Of a stretch of 8,393 bases of DNA, positions 1 to 6,861 are shown one piece after another; positions within the stretch are counted from its first letter, which is position 1, and the number at the start of each line of letters is the position of its first letter. The stretch comes from an uncultured Lachnospiraceae bacterium (GTDB lineage: Bacteria; Bacillota; Clostridia; Lachnospirales; Lachnospiraceae). The stretch lies in assembly GCA_949346185.1 (NCBI GenBank), contig CASGVX010000081.1:1-8393 (forward strand), written 5' to 3'. A program made the position numbers and the translations under genes. The notes under the pieces were generated by a model, which saw nothing but the letters and a program-made list of their open reading frames with translations, was not told the DNA's origin and searched no databases.

Positions 1-2277
1 ACATATGCGGTTGCCTACAAGCATCCATGGTTGGTTTCGTCTATCGGAGGAAAGGGAGAGGCGTATTATGATTCTCTTTTTTCAGTGCTGACTGTGGGGA
101 TGGCGGTGGGGCTTGTCATGTGGTTTCAGCTGAAATTGTATGAAAGGGAACGGGAAATCACATTGCTGCAGAAGAACGAGATCGAGCAGATGAGCAAGTC
201 CAAGGACGCTTTCTTCACCAATATGAGCCATGAATTGCGCAGTCCCATCAATGCCATTATCGGCCTGAACGAGATGATACTCCGGGAGGAGATTTCTGAC
301 GAGGTGGCAGAAAATGCTCTCCATGTGAAAAATGCCAGCCAGATGCTTCTGAATCTGATCAATGATATCTTGGATTTTTCCCAGATAGAGAGTGACCGCA
401 TGGTGATTGTCCCTGCGGCTTATCAGACGAAGAATCTCTTTACGGATGCGGTAGACTTGCTGCAGATTCGCATGCGGGAGAAGAATTTGGAATTTCTTGT
501 GGATATCGACAGCAGTCTGCCCTCGGTGCTGGTTGGGGACGAGGTGCGCATCAAGCAGATTCTTGTCAATCTGCTGACCAATGCGGTAAAATATACCCAG
601 AAGGGCTCTGTAACTCTGGAAGTGCGGGGGGAGCCGGGAGAGGAAGGCATGGAGCGCCTGACTATGTCTGTCAGCGACACCGGCATTGGTATCAAGAAAG
701 AGAACTTGGAGTCCCTGTATGATTATTTCAAGAGAATTGACCGGGAGCAGAACCGAAAGATTAAGGGAAGTGGCCTGGGGCTGGCAATCACGAAGCAGCT
801 TGTGAGCCTGATGGGAGGCACGCTTACCGTGGATAGCATTTACACCAAGGGTTCTGTATTTACCGTGACTCTAGATCAGTCCATTCAGGATGCCCAGCCC
901 ATAGGCCGTGTGGATTATCTGGGCAGGATGCGGAGCAGGGAGGGCTGCTATTATAAGCAGAGTTTTGAGGCGCCTTTGGCAAAAATTCTGGTGGTTGACG
1001 ACAATGAGACAAACCTGATGGTGGTGGAAAAACTCCTGCGTGCCACGAAAGTCCAGATTGATCAGGCTAAGAGCGGCAAGGAGTGTCTGGAGCTATTGGA
1101 GAAGAAAACATATCATGTGGTTCTATTAGATAGGATGATGCCAGGCATGGACGGGCTGGAGACATTGAAGGAGATTCGGAAGTATGAGAATGAAGTGAGG
1201 CGGCAGACGCCAGTAATCGTGCTCACCGCAGATACCACTTCCGGCATGGAGCAGAGGTGCCTTGACAGCGGTTTCGACGGCTATCTTGCCAAGCCGGTGG
1301 ACGGCGGTCTGATGGAAGCGGAGATATTGAAGTTTCTCCCGGCAGAACTGATTGAATATCAAAGGAATCCAGAGGAAGGGCAGGACGTTCCGGCGGCAAA
1401 GGGCGTGCTGGGCAGGAAGCGGAAGAAATTGCAGATTTCCACGGACTGTGTAAGTGATCTATCTGAGAAATATATGGAACGTTATCACATTAAGATGATG
1501 TATCAGTATATTGAGACGGAGAAGGGCATCTTCCGGGATACGGTGGAAATTGATGCAGATAATCTGTCCCGGTATCTGTCCAGAGAGGGGAATCGGACAT
1601 CCACTGTCAGCGCATCCGTGGAGGAATATGAGTTGTTCTATGCGGAGGCGCTGACGGAGGCGGAGGATGTGATTCATATCTCCATGGCAGCCGATGCGGG
1701 CATGGGATATGGGAATGCCCTAGCGGCAGCTCGGGGATTTGACCATGTGCATGTGATAGATGCGGGACAGATTACCTGCGGCGAGGGACTGCTGGTACTG
1801 ACGGCATGCAGGCTGTTGGAAAATGGCTGCAATCAGGTGGATGCGCTGTGCAGTGAATTAAATCAGGTGAAAAAATTGATTGACACCTCCCTTCTCCTTC
1901 CCCGGGGAGAGGGAAGAATGGGCGGAGGAGCGGGATGGCTATGCCGGAGGCTTAGGCTGTATCCGGTGGTAGAGATGCAGCAGGGGGGCATGAAAGTCCA
2001 TGCCTTTTCTTTTGGAAAGCCGGAGGCTGCAAGGAGGCGGTATATCCGCAGGAAGCTTCGCAGGAAAGCAGGGATTGATTCCAGGGTGGTATTCATTACC
2101 CATGCGGGCTGCACGGTCAGGCAGCAGAAGGAATTTGTAGAGGAAGTGTTAAAGTGCATTCCTTTTGAGAATGTGATATTGGAAAAGGCTTCCGTGTCCT
2201 GTGCCAGCAGTACCGGGCTTGGCACCATGGGGATGGCTTTCTTAGTGAAATCTGACGGCGTGGAATACAATCTATAA
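1..2277 (+). CDS. Hybrid sensor histidine kinase with receiver and C-terminal DegV domain (5' partial)
   Basis: The reading frame is open from base 1, so the start lies upstream; a TTG at 31 lacks an SD and falls inside the sensor region. Numbering from the first visible codon (758 codons): one membrane helix at about 28-44; a HisKA domain with phospho-acceptor His77 in an SHELRSP H-box; an HATPase domain with N194 (N-box), D226-T-G-I-G (G1) and G256/G258/G260 (G2); a receiver at about 328-447 with D333/D334, phospho-acceptor D377, T409 and K431; then a DegV-like fold at about 477-758, recognised from STDCVSDL, RTSTVSAS, HVIDAG, GEGRM and STGLGTMG. Stand-alone DegV/FakB proteins bind fatty acids for phosphorylation by FakA. 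The kinase should autophosphorylate at the inner membrane face and pass phosphate to its own receiver. It has no Hpt domain; one is encoded next. The kinase assignment is very sure and the DegV identity is likely. The function of the fusion is unknown to me. Confidence 0.93.
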   Translation, partial: TYAVAYKHPWLVSSIGGKGEAYYDSLFSVLTVGMAVGLVMWFQLKLYEREREITLLQKNEIEQMSKSKDAFFTNMSHELRSPINAIIGLNEMILREEISDEVAENALHVKNASQMLLNLINDILDFSQIESDRMVIVPAAYQTKNLFTDAVDLLQIRMREKNLEFLVDIDSSLPSVLVGDEVRIKQILVNLLTNAVKYTQKGSVTLEVRGEPGEEGMERLTMSVSDTGIGIKKENLESLYDYFKRIDREQNRKIKGSGLGLAITKQLVSLMGGTLTVDSIYTKGSVFTVTLDQSIQDAQPIGRVDYLGRMRSREGCYYKQSFEAPLAKILVVDDNETNLMVVEKLLRATKVQIDQAKSGKECLELLEKKTYHVVLLDRMMPGMDGLETLKEIRKYENEVRRQTPVIVLTADTTSGMEQRCLDSGFDGYLAKPVDGGLMEAEILKFLPAELIEYQRNPEEGQDVPAAKGVLGRKRKKLQISTDCVSDLSEKYMERYHIKMMYQYIETEKGIFRDTVEIDADNLSRYLSREGNRTSTVSASVEEYELFYAEALTEAEDVIHISMAADAGMGYGNALAAARGFDHVHVIDAGQITCGEGLLVLTACRLLENGCNQVDALCSELNQVKKLIDTSLLLPRGEGRMGGGAGWLCRRLRLYPVVEMQQGGMKVHAFSFGKPEAARRRYIRRKLRRKAGIDSRVVFITHAGCTVRQQKEFVEEVLKCIPFENVILEKASVSCASSTGLGTMGMAFLVKSDGVEYNL

Positions 2278-2282
2278 ATTGG

Positions 2283-2311
2283 TTGCGGTGGGAAATAAAT
2301 TGTGATAAAAT
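2283..2311 (+). promoter_or_regulatory. Candidate sigma-A promoter for the Hpt gene
   Basis: TTGCGG at 2283-2288 and TAAAAT at 2306-2311 are separated by exactly 17 bases, and TG sits one base before the -10 box (extended -10). This is just after the DegV-fusion kinase stops at 2277. Transcription would start near 2318 and give a leader of about 100 nt before the Hpt gene. Support is consensus match only. Confidence 0.5.
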
Positions 2312-2315
2312 AGAA

Positions 2316-2411
2316 GCAAATTTTGCCTTGGCAAGATTGGGAACTTTGTTTGCTTTGCAAATATTGTGCTGCGGCATAGCGCATTACTTGCGCATTTAAG
2401 TTTGCGGGCAC
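2316..2411 (+). repeat. Dyad-rich spacer segment upstream of the Hpt gene
   Basis: Four small perfect dyads are packed into under 100 bases: GCAAA/TTTGC at 2316-2326, TTGCC/GGCAA at 2323-2334, TTTGC/GCAAA with a 3-base loop at 2349-2361, and GCGCA/TGCGC with a 5-base loop at 2379-2393. GCAAA and TTTGC recur and could also pair with each other. The segment lies in the predicted 5' leader of the Hpt gene. It may be a dispersed intergenic repeat, a regulator-binding region or a structured leader; I cannot tell which, and no second copy is in this window. Confidence 0.3.
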
Positions 2412-2420
2412 TGGAAAGGC

Positions 2421-2786
2421 ATGGGTATTTTTATGGGTTTATTAGAAGAGTTGAAGGAACTGGGAGTAAATACTGACGAGGGCGTGCAGAGGCTCATGGG
2501 CAATGCCTCCCTCTATGAGAGAATGCTGGGCACGTTTACCAAGCTGATGAATGATACTCCCATTGAGATAGAGGAGTTTGACTGCGATGACTGCGGGGAA
2601 TTGATTGAAAAGACCCATGCCCTTAAAGGGGCTTCTGGGAATCTGTCCGTCACGCCGGTCTATGATGCGTACACGGAGATTGTGAACCTGCTCCGGCAAG
2701 GGAAACCTGTGGAGGCCAAGGCGGCTTTCGAGAAAATCCTGCCTGTTCAGAAAGAGATCATTCAATGTATTGAGAGGCATAAATAA
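2421..2786 (+). CDS. Stand-alone histidine phosphotransfer (Hpt) protein
   Basis: A small cytoplasmic protein of 121 residues that would carry a phosphoryl group between receiver domains. The Hpt signature is clear: His66 (codon 2616-2618) in THALKGASGNLS, the HxxKG motif on the phospho-acceptor helix. Amphipathic helices flank it: an N-terminal one (LLEELKELGVN), LYERMLGTFTKLMND, and a C-terminal pair from about 80 to 120, as expected for a four-helix bundle. The length is normal for a single-domain Hpt. The start is uncertain: ATG 2421 lies only one base after GGAAAGG (2413-2419), while in-frame ATG 2433 lies 13 bases after it. The gene sits between two hybrid kinases and directly before a receiver-HD-GYP protein, so it probably links them; partner choice is inferred from position only. 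Confidence 0.9.
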   Translation: MGIFMGLLEELKELGVNTDEGVQRLMGNASLYERMLGTFTKLMNDTPIEIEEFDCDDCGELIEKTHALKGASGNLSVTPVYDAYTEIVNLLRQGKPVEAKAAFEKILPVQKEIIQCIERHK

Positions 2787-2787
2787 A

Positions 2788-2816
2788 CCAGCCGACATGG
2801 GGTGGCTGGCACTTTT
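2788..2816 (+). terminator. Weak terminator or attenuating hairpin after the Hpt gene
   Basis: CCAGCC (2788-2793) and GGCTGG (2804-2809) form a perfect 6-bp stem with a 10-base loop, starting two bases after the Hpt stop codon and followed by a short T run (2813-2816). The stem and T tract are both short, so partial termination, or simply 3'-end protection, is more likely than full termination before the next gene. Confidence 0.4.
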
Positions 2817-2854
2817 GTTGTAGGATGGCTTAGATGTTAGATATGAGGAGAGAG

Positions 2855-3910
2855 ATGGAAAACAAGAAGAAAATACTGATTGTAGACGATATAGAAATCA
2901 ACAGGGTGATACTGTCCGAGATTTTCAAGGAGGATTATGAGATCTTGGAGGCGCCTGATGGCAGGCGGGCGTTGGAGATGATTGGCGAGGATCAAAATAT
3001 TTCTGCCGTATTGCTGGATCTGCTAATGCCGGAGATGAATGGGCTGGAGGTGCTCCGGGAGATGAACCGTCAGGGGAAGACGGAGACAGTCCCCGTGTTT
3101 CTCATTACTGCGGCAGATAGCCAGCAGATGCTTTTGGAGGGATATCATCTGGGGGCGGTGGACGTGATAAGGAAGCCCTTCTTGGCTCATTTCCTGAAGT
3201 GCAGGATTAGCAATGTGATTGAATTATATGGCCATCGGAATGAGTTGGAAAGAATCGTGGAAGAGCAGGTGGAAAGGCTCAGTAATCTGAATCGCTCCCT
3301 GGTAGAGACTCTTGCAACGGTAATTGAGTTCCGGGACGGGGAGTCTGGAGAGCATGTGAAGCGAATCAGCAGCCTGACCAAGATTCTGATGCAGCAGGTG
3401 AGCAAGATGTATCAGGAGTACCGTTTGCCGAAAGAGGAGATTGACAAGATTGTCATGTCCTCCATCCTCCATGATGTAGGAAAAGTCTCCACGCCGGATC
3501 AGATATTGAATAAGCCCGGGAAATTGACAAAAGAAGAGTTTGAGATTATGAAGCAGCATACGGTAAAGGGGTGCGAGATTTTGCATAAGATCCCTCATAT
3601 TATGGAGAAGGGGCTGTACGATTACAGTTACGATATCTGCAGGCACCATCATGAACGCTGGGATGGAAGGGGGTATCCTGACGGTCTCAGCGGAGATGAT
3701 ATTTCCATCTGGGCGCAGGTGGTATCCGTTGCGGACGTATACGATGCCCTAACCTCGGATCGGGTCTACAAGAAGGCTTTCAGCCATGAGAAGGCAGTGC
3801 AGATGATAAAGGATGGGGAGTGTGGCACATTTAATCCAAAGGTGATGGAAGCTTTTGATGCCTGCATTGACAAGATAGAGCGGAAGAACCGGAGAAATAG
3901 GGAGAAATAG
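2855..3910 (+). CDS. Response regulator: receiver fused to HD-GYP phosphodiesterase
   Basis: A cytoplasmic response regulator predicted to hydrolyse cyclic di-GMP (some HD-GYP enzymes prefer 3'3'-cGAMP). Numbered from ATG 2855 (351 residues): the receiver covers about 5-120 with D11/D12, phospho-acceptor D55 in LLDLLMPEMNG, T85 and K107. A helical linker follows at about 125-155. The HD-GYP domain covers about 155-340 with H167, H206-D207 (the HD pair), H235, H264-H265-H266 and the GYP signature in HHHERWDGRGYPDG, plus D294 in ADVYDALTSDR. All metal-binding motifs I know for the family are present, so it should be active. ATG 2855 is preferred because AGGAGAG sits just upstream and it gives the usual short lead-in to the receiver; ATG 2834 and 2843 are alternatives. 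It has no DNA-binding domain. The Hpt gene before it suggests that it is the end point of the relay. Confidence 0.95.
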   Translation: MENKKKILIVDDIEINRVILSEIFKEDYEILEAPDGRRALEMIGEDQNISAVLLDLLMPEMNGLEVLREMNRQGKTETVPVFLITAADSQQMLLEGYHLGAVDVIRKPFLAHFLKCRISNVIELYGHRNELERIVEEQVERLSNLNRSLVETLATVIEFRDGESGEHVKRISSLTKILMQQVSKMYQEYRLPKEEIDKIVMSSILHDVGKVSTPDQILNKPGKLTKEEFEIMKQHTVKGCEILHKIPHIMEKGLYDYSYDICRHHHERWDGRGYPDGLSGDDISIWAQVVSVADVYDALTSDRVYKKAFSHEKAVQMIKDGECGTFNPKVMEAFDACIDKIERKNRRNREK

Positions 3911-3990
3911 GTCCATGGGCTTAGCGGTGTCATTTTGCATGATTTATGGAAAATGCGTGCATTCAGTGTTGCAAGCAGTTCTGTGGCTGG

Positions 3991-4019
3991 TTGCGAGGTG
4001 AACGGTAACGTCATATTTT
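3991..4019 (+). promoter_or_regulatory. Candidate promoter for the dual-receiver hybrid kinase
   Basis: TTGCGA at 3991-3996 and TATTTT at 4014-4019 are 17 bases apart, in the 136-base gap after the HD-GYP gene. Transcription would start near 4026, leaving about 20 nt of leader with AAAGGA at 4031-4036 as SD. Each box matches 4 of 6 consensus bases, so this is plausible and not strong. I see no convincing terminator between 3911 and 3990, so read-through from upstream is also possible. Confidence 0.35.
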
Positions 4020-4046
4020 TGTGCCGGATGAAAGGAACGAGTGATA

Positions 4047-6611
4047 ATGGAAGAAAATCGGGCAATGAGGAAAAAGATTCTGCATTTTTTGACATGCGGA
4101 GGCATAGCGGTTGTAGTGGCGTGTTTCATGGTTTTTACATCTCTGACCATGTTTATGTCGAATGAGACGGAGAAGTCCCTGTCTGAAATCAGCAGTATTT
4201 ATATGTCGGAGATGAATTTGCAGCTCAAGCAGAAGTTCAATTCCATTATAAATCTGAGGCTGAGCCAGGTGAATGGAATCGTGAAGCGGTTCGAACTTAG
4301 AGATATCGGCTATGGGCCTGAAATGATGCAGGAATTGAAGGAAGGTGCAGAGGTGAGGGAATTCACCTATCTGGCATTGTTTGACGAGGAAGGCCTTGCG
4401 GAGAAAATCATGGGGGAGGATCTGCACATCAATGAATATGCTCAGATGGTATCGGGGCTGCAGGATGATGTGCAGGCAATTGGGTATGCCACGGATAAAG
4501 AGGGGGGGAAATTCCTTGTATTGGCAGTGTCAGTAGATCTTCCGCTTAAAAATGGAGGGAGGAGCCGTGTCCTGATTGCCGGTGTTTCTATGGAATATAT
4601 GGCCAATGCTCTCTATCTGAACGAGAAGGATGCGGTGATGTACTCCCATCTCATTGCCAAGGATGGGACTTTCGTCATTCGGAATAGGGATGCTTTCCGG
4701 GAGAATTATTTTGAACGGCTTCATGCTACGATTAAAGAGCATGATGGAATCAGTTCTAAGGATGTTTCGGATGGGCTTCGGAAGGCGATGGAGGATAATG
4801 GAAATTACTCTACTATTGTCACAGTGGAGGATGAGAAGAGATATCTGTTTTGCTCTCCGGTTTCTGATGAAAAGACAGACTGGTATCTAATCTCTATCAT
4901 GCCTACTGGCAAGTTTGACAGCGCAGTGAAGAATCTGGATGCAGTCCGCCTGATCGCCATGATGTTATCCGTGGGTGCTTTGCTGTTGGTAATGCTAGTG
5001 ATTTTTATCATGTATTACCGCCTATCCCAAGAGCAGCTCAAAGAGGCCAATAAGGCCAAGGAGCAGGCGTTTCGTGCCAACATGGCGAAGAGCGAGTTTC
5101 TTTCCAGCATGAGCCATGATATTCGTACTCCGATGAATGCCATTATCGGAATGACGGAAATTGCCCAGAAGGATGTGAGGGATGTTGCCAGGGTAGATGA
5201 CTGCCTGAAAAAGGTGAAAATGTCCAGCAAGCATTTGCTGGGACTGATTAATGATGTGCTGGACATGTCAAAAATAGAAAGCGGCAAAATGACGCTGAAT
5301 ATCATTCCCACCTCTCTGAGAGAGACTATGGATGACATCGTAAGCATTATGCAGCCGGAGGTCAAGGCGAGGAAACAGTGTTTTGATATCTTTATCCAGA
5401 AGATAGAGTCCGAGTCGGTATACTGTGATGGCGTCCGCCTGAACCAAGTCCTTCTGAACCTATTGTCCAATGCGGTGAAATTCACGAAGGAGGAGGGGCG
5501 CATCGACGTGCATCTGTATCAGGATGAATCTCCCCGGGGGGAGGAGTATGTGCGTACCCATTTCATCGTGGAAGATACGGGAATCGGCATGTCGGAAGAA
5601 TTTCAAAAGAAGATATTTGACACTTTTGAGCGGGAGGAAACGGAAGAGGTTCATAAGATTATGGGTACCGGGCTGGGGATGTCTATCACCAAGAGCATTA
5701 TCAGTCTGATGGGCGGCAAGATAGAGCTGCACAGTGAACAGGGAAAGGGAACCAAATTTCATATCACCCTTGATTTGAAAAGGGTGGAGGAGAGCCATGA
5801 GCATATGAAACTGCCGGAATGGAATGTGCTTGTGGTGGATGATAATGAGGCTCTCTGCCTCAGTGCCGTGGAGAATTTAAAAGAACTTGGCGTTCGTGCG
5901 GATTGGACGCTGACTGGCAGCCAGGCAGTGGATATGATAGAGGAGCGTCACAATAACAAAGACGATTACCAATTTGTTCTGGTTGACTGGAAGATGCCGG
6001 GGATGGATGGGATTCAGACCATCCGTGAGATCAAGAGACGGATTGGGGAGATTCCAACCTTCCTGATATCGGCGTATGATTGGAGCGAGATAGAAAATCA
6101 GATCTCTACGGCAGATATCGAGGGATTTATCTCCAAGCCCCTCTTCAAGTCTACCTTGTTCTTCCGTCTGAAACAGTATGTGGACGGCGTGAAGGAGGAA
6201 ATCAAGAACGATCAGGAGAGCGTTGATTTCCAAGGAGTGCGCATGTTGCTGGCAGAGGACATTGACCTGAACTGGGAGATTGCCAACGAGATTCTCTCCA
6301 TGGTGGGCTTGGTGCTGGAGCGGGCTGAGAATGGCCAGGAGTGCGTGGATATGTTTTCTGCATCAGAGCCCGGATACTATAAGGGGATTTTGATGGATGT
6401 GAGAATGCCTGTCATGAATGGGTATGATGCCACTAGGGCCATCCGGGCACTGGATCGCCCCGATAAGGATTTGCCAATCATTGCCATGACGGCGGATGCC
6501 TTTGCAGACGATGCCCAGCGCTGCTTTGAGAGCGGCATGGATGCCCATCTGACAAAGCCTTTGGACGTCAAGGAATGCATGCGCACGTTGCAGAAATACA
6601 TCACGGAATAG
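4047..6611 (+). CDS. Membrane hybrid histidine kinase with Cache-like sensor and two receivers
   Basis: Numbered from ATG 4047 (854 residues): a membrane helix at about 10-36, an extracytoplasmic region of about 260 residues (37-298) that reads like a dCache sensor (for example LALFDEEG, LIAKDGTFVIRN, DWYLISIMPTG), a second helix at about 299-324, then a short charged helix with no evident HAMP domain. HisKA has His357 in SHDIRTPMNA; HATPase has N475, D510-T-G-I-G and G540/G542/G544. Receiver 1 (about 592-712) has D598/D599, D647 in VDWKMPGMDG, S675 in the Thr/Ser position, and K697. Receiver 2 (about 731-854) has E737/D738, D784, T815 and K837. Both look competent. There is no Hpt domain, so the free Hpt upstream is a natural partner. 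It should sense a small extracellular ligand; which one cannot be read from the sequence. GTG 4041 is the alternative start, but ATG 4047 lies 10 bases after AAAGGA. Confidence 0.94.
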   Translation: MEENRAMRKKILHFLTCGGIAVVVACFMVFTSLTMFMSNETEKSLSEISSIYMSEMNLQLKQKFNSIINLRLSQVNGIVKRFELRDIGYGPEMMQELKEGAEVREFTYLALFDEEGLAEKIMGEDLHINEYAQMVSGLQDDVQAIGYATDKEGGKFLVLAVSVDLPLKNGGRSRVLIAGVSMEYMANALYLNEKDAVMYSHLIAKDGTFVIRNRDAFRENYFERLHATIKEHDGISSKDVSDGLRKAMEDNGNYSTIVTVEDEKRYLFCSPVSDEKTDWYLISIMPTGKFDSAVKNLDAVRLIAMMLSVGALLLVMLVIFIMYYRLSQEQLKEANKAKEQAFRANMAKSEFLSSMSHDIRTPMNAIIGMTEIAQKDVRDVARVDDCLKKVKMSSKHLLGLINDVLDMSKIESGKMTLNIIPTSLRETMDDIVSIMQPEVKARKQCFDIFIQKIESESVYCDGVRLNQVLLNLLSNAVKFTKEEGRIDVHLYQDESPRGEEYVRTHFIVEDTGIGMSEEFQKKIFDTFEREETEEVHKIMGTGLGMSITKSIISLMGGKIELHSEQGKGTKFHITLDLKRVEESHEHMKLPEWNVLVVDDNEALCLSAVENLKELGVRADWTLTGSQAVDMIEERHNNKDDYQFVLVDWKMPGMDGIQTIREIKRRIGEIPTFLISAYDWSEIENQISTADIEGFISKPLFKSTLFFRLKQYVDGVKEEIKNDQESVDFQGVRMLLAEDIDLNWEIANEILSMVGLVLERAENGQECVDMFSASEPGYYKGILMDVRMPVMNGYDATRAIRALDRPDKDLPIIAMTADAFADDAQRCFESGMDAHLTKPLDVKECMRTLQKYITE

Positions 6612-6624
6612 GATGGCGGATTGC

Positions 6625-6653
6625 TTGACATTTAGATGTAAAAGTGCTATTTT
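6625..6653 (+). promoter_or_regulatory. Strong sigma-A promoter with extended -10
   Basis: A perfect TTGACA (6625-6630), a 17-base spacer and TATTTT (6648-6653), with TG at 6645-6646 one base before the -10 box. This is the best promoter match in the window. It begins 14 bases after the upstream kinase stop and would start transcription near 6660, about 200 bases before the start chosen for the PAS kinase. Confidence 0.72.
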
Positions 6654-6661
6654 ATTTCTAT

Positions 6662-6754
6662 ATGGAATCTGTGAACTTCTGCTTCGGGCTTGCTAAGGTA
6701 CATTTCTTCAGTATTGTGAAAGCGATTGAGATGTTTACTGGTTATGAATCGTAG
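6662..6754 (+). other. Possible 30-codon leader ORF
   Basis: An ATG at 6662 opens 30 codons (MESVNFCFG to FTGYES) and stops at 6752-6754, five bases before the terminator hairpin. The ATG would be only about 2 nt from the predicted transcript start, with no SD, so translation would have to be leaderless, which is uncommon in Firmicutes. An ORF of this length is likely by chance. It is listed because its stop lies so close to the hairpin. Confidence 0.12.
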
Positions 6755-6758
6755 ATTG

Positions 6759-6801
6759 ATAGCAGGCAGTGAAAGGAAAAGTTTTGCTGCCTGTTATTTT
6801 T
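6759..6801 (+). terminator. Intrinsic terminator hairpin in the leader of the PAS kinase
   Basis: The left arm 6759-6774 pairs with 6782-6797 over 16 positions, including three G-U pairs, with CAGGCAG/CTGCCTG as a perfect seven-pair core and a 7-base loop (6775-6781). Four Ts follow directly at 6798-6801. It lies after a strong promoter and before the chosen start of the PAS kinase, so it would cut short most transcripts unless prevented. It also argues against GTG 6769 as a start, since that codon is inside the stem. Confidence 0.68.
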
Positions 6802-6861
6802 GAGTTGCTAGCATACAGTATGATAGCAAAGCTTGGCATGGATAACGGAAAGGTGTGGGGA

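Larger units (their letters stand above)
6660..6801 (+). ncRNA. Candidate transcribed leader or small RNA ending in a terminator
   Basis: This is the stretch from the predicted start of the 6625 promoter to the end of the hairpin at 6759-6801, a transcript of about 140 nt. Within it GCTTGCTA (6688-6695) can pair with TAGCAGGC (6760-6767), eight pairs with one G-U. That would take up much of the terminator's left arm and so act as an antiterminator. I do not recognise a known riboswitch or T-box: there is no T-box core and no cyclic di-GMP-I or -II core. It could be a cis attenuator for the PAS kinase or a free small RNA. The boundaries are predicted. Confidence 0.4.

Noticed and set aside
1863..2411. 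182-codon minus-strand ORF across the DegV end and spacer
   Set aside because: Most of it is the complement of the DegV coding region, it shows no domain, and its remaining part is the dyad-rich spacer.
3931..3955. CATTTT/AAAATG inverted repeat as a terminator after the HD-GYP gene
   Set aside because: The stem is six AT-rich pairs with a 13-base loop and has no T run after it.
3935..4165. 76-codon + strand ORF before the dual-receiver kinase
   Set aside because: It overlaps the kinase start in another frame, its product resembles nothing I know, and the kinase frame has clear domain support.
6655..6760. Cyclic di-GMP riboswitch in the leader
   Set aside because: It was tempting because an HD-GYP gene is nearby, but I find neither the conserved core of the type I class nor that of type II.
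6769..6861. N-terminal extension of the PAS kinase from GTG 6769
   Set aside because: The GTG lies inside a strong terminator-like hairpin and has no good SD, whereas ATG 6862 has GGAAAGG eight bases upstream and leads straight into the PAS domain.
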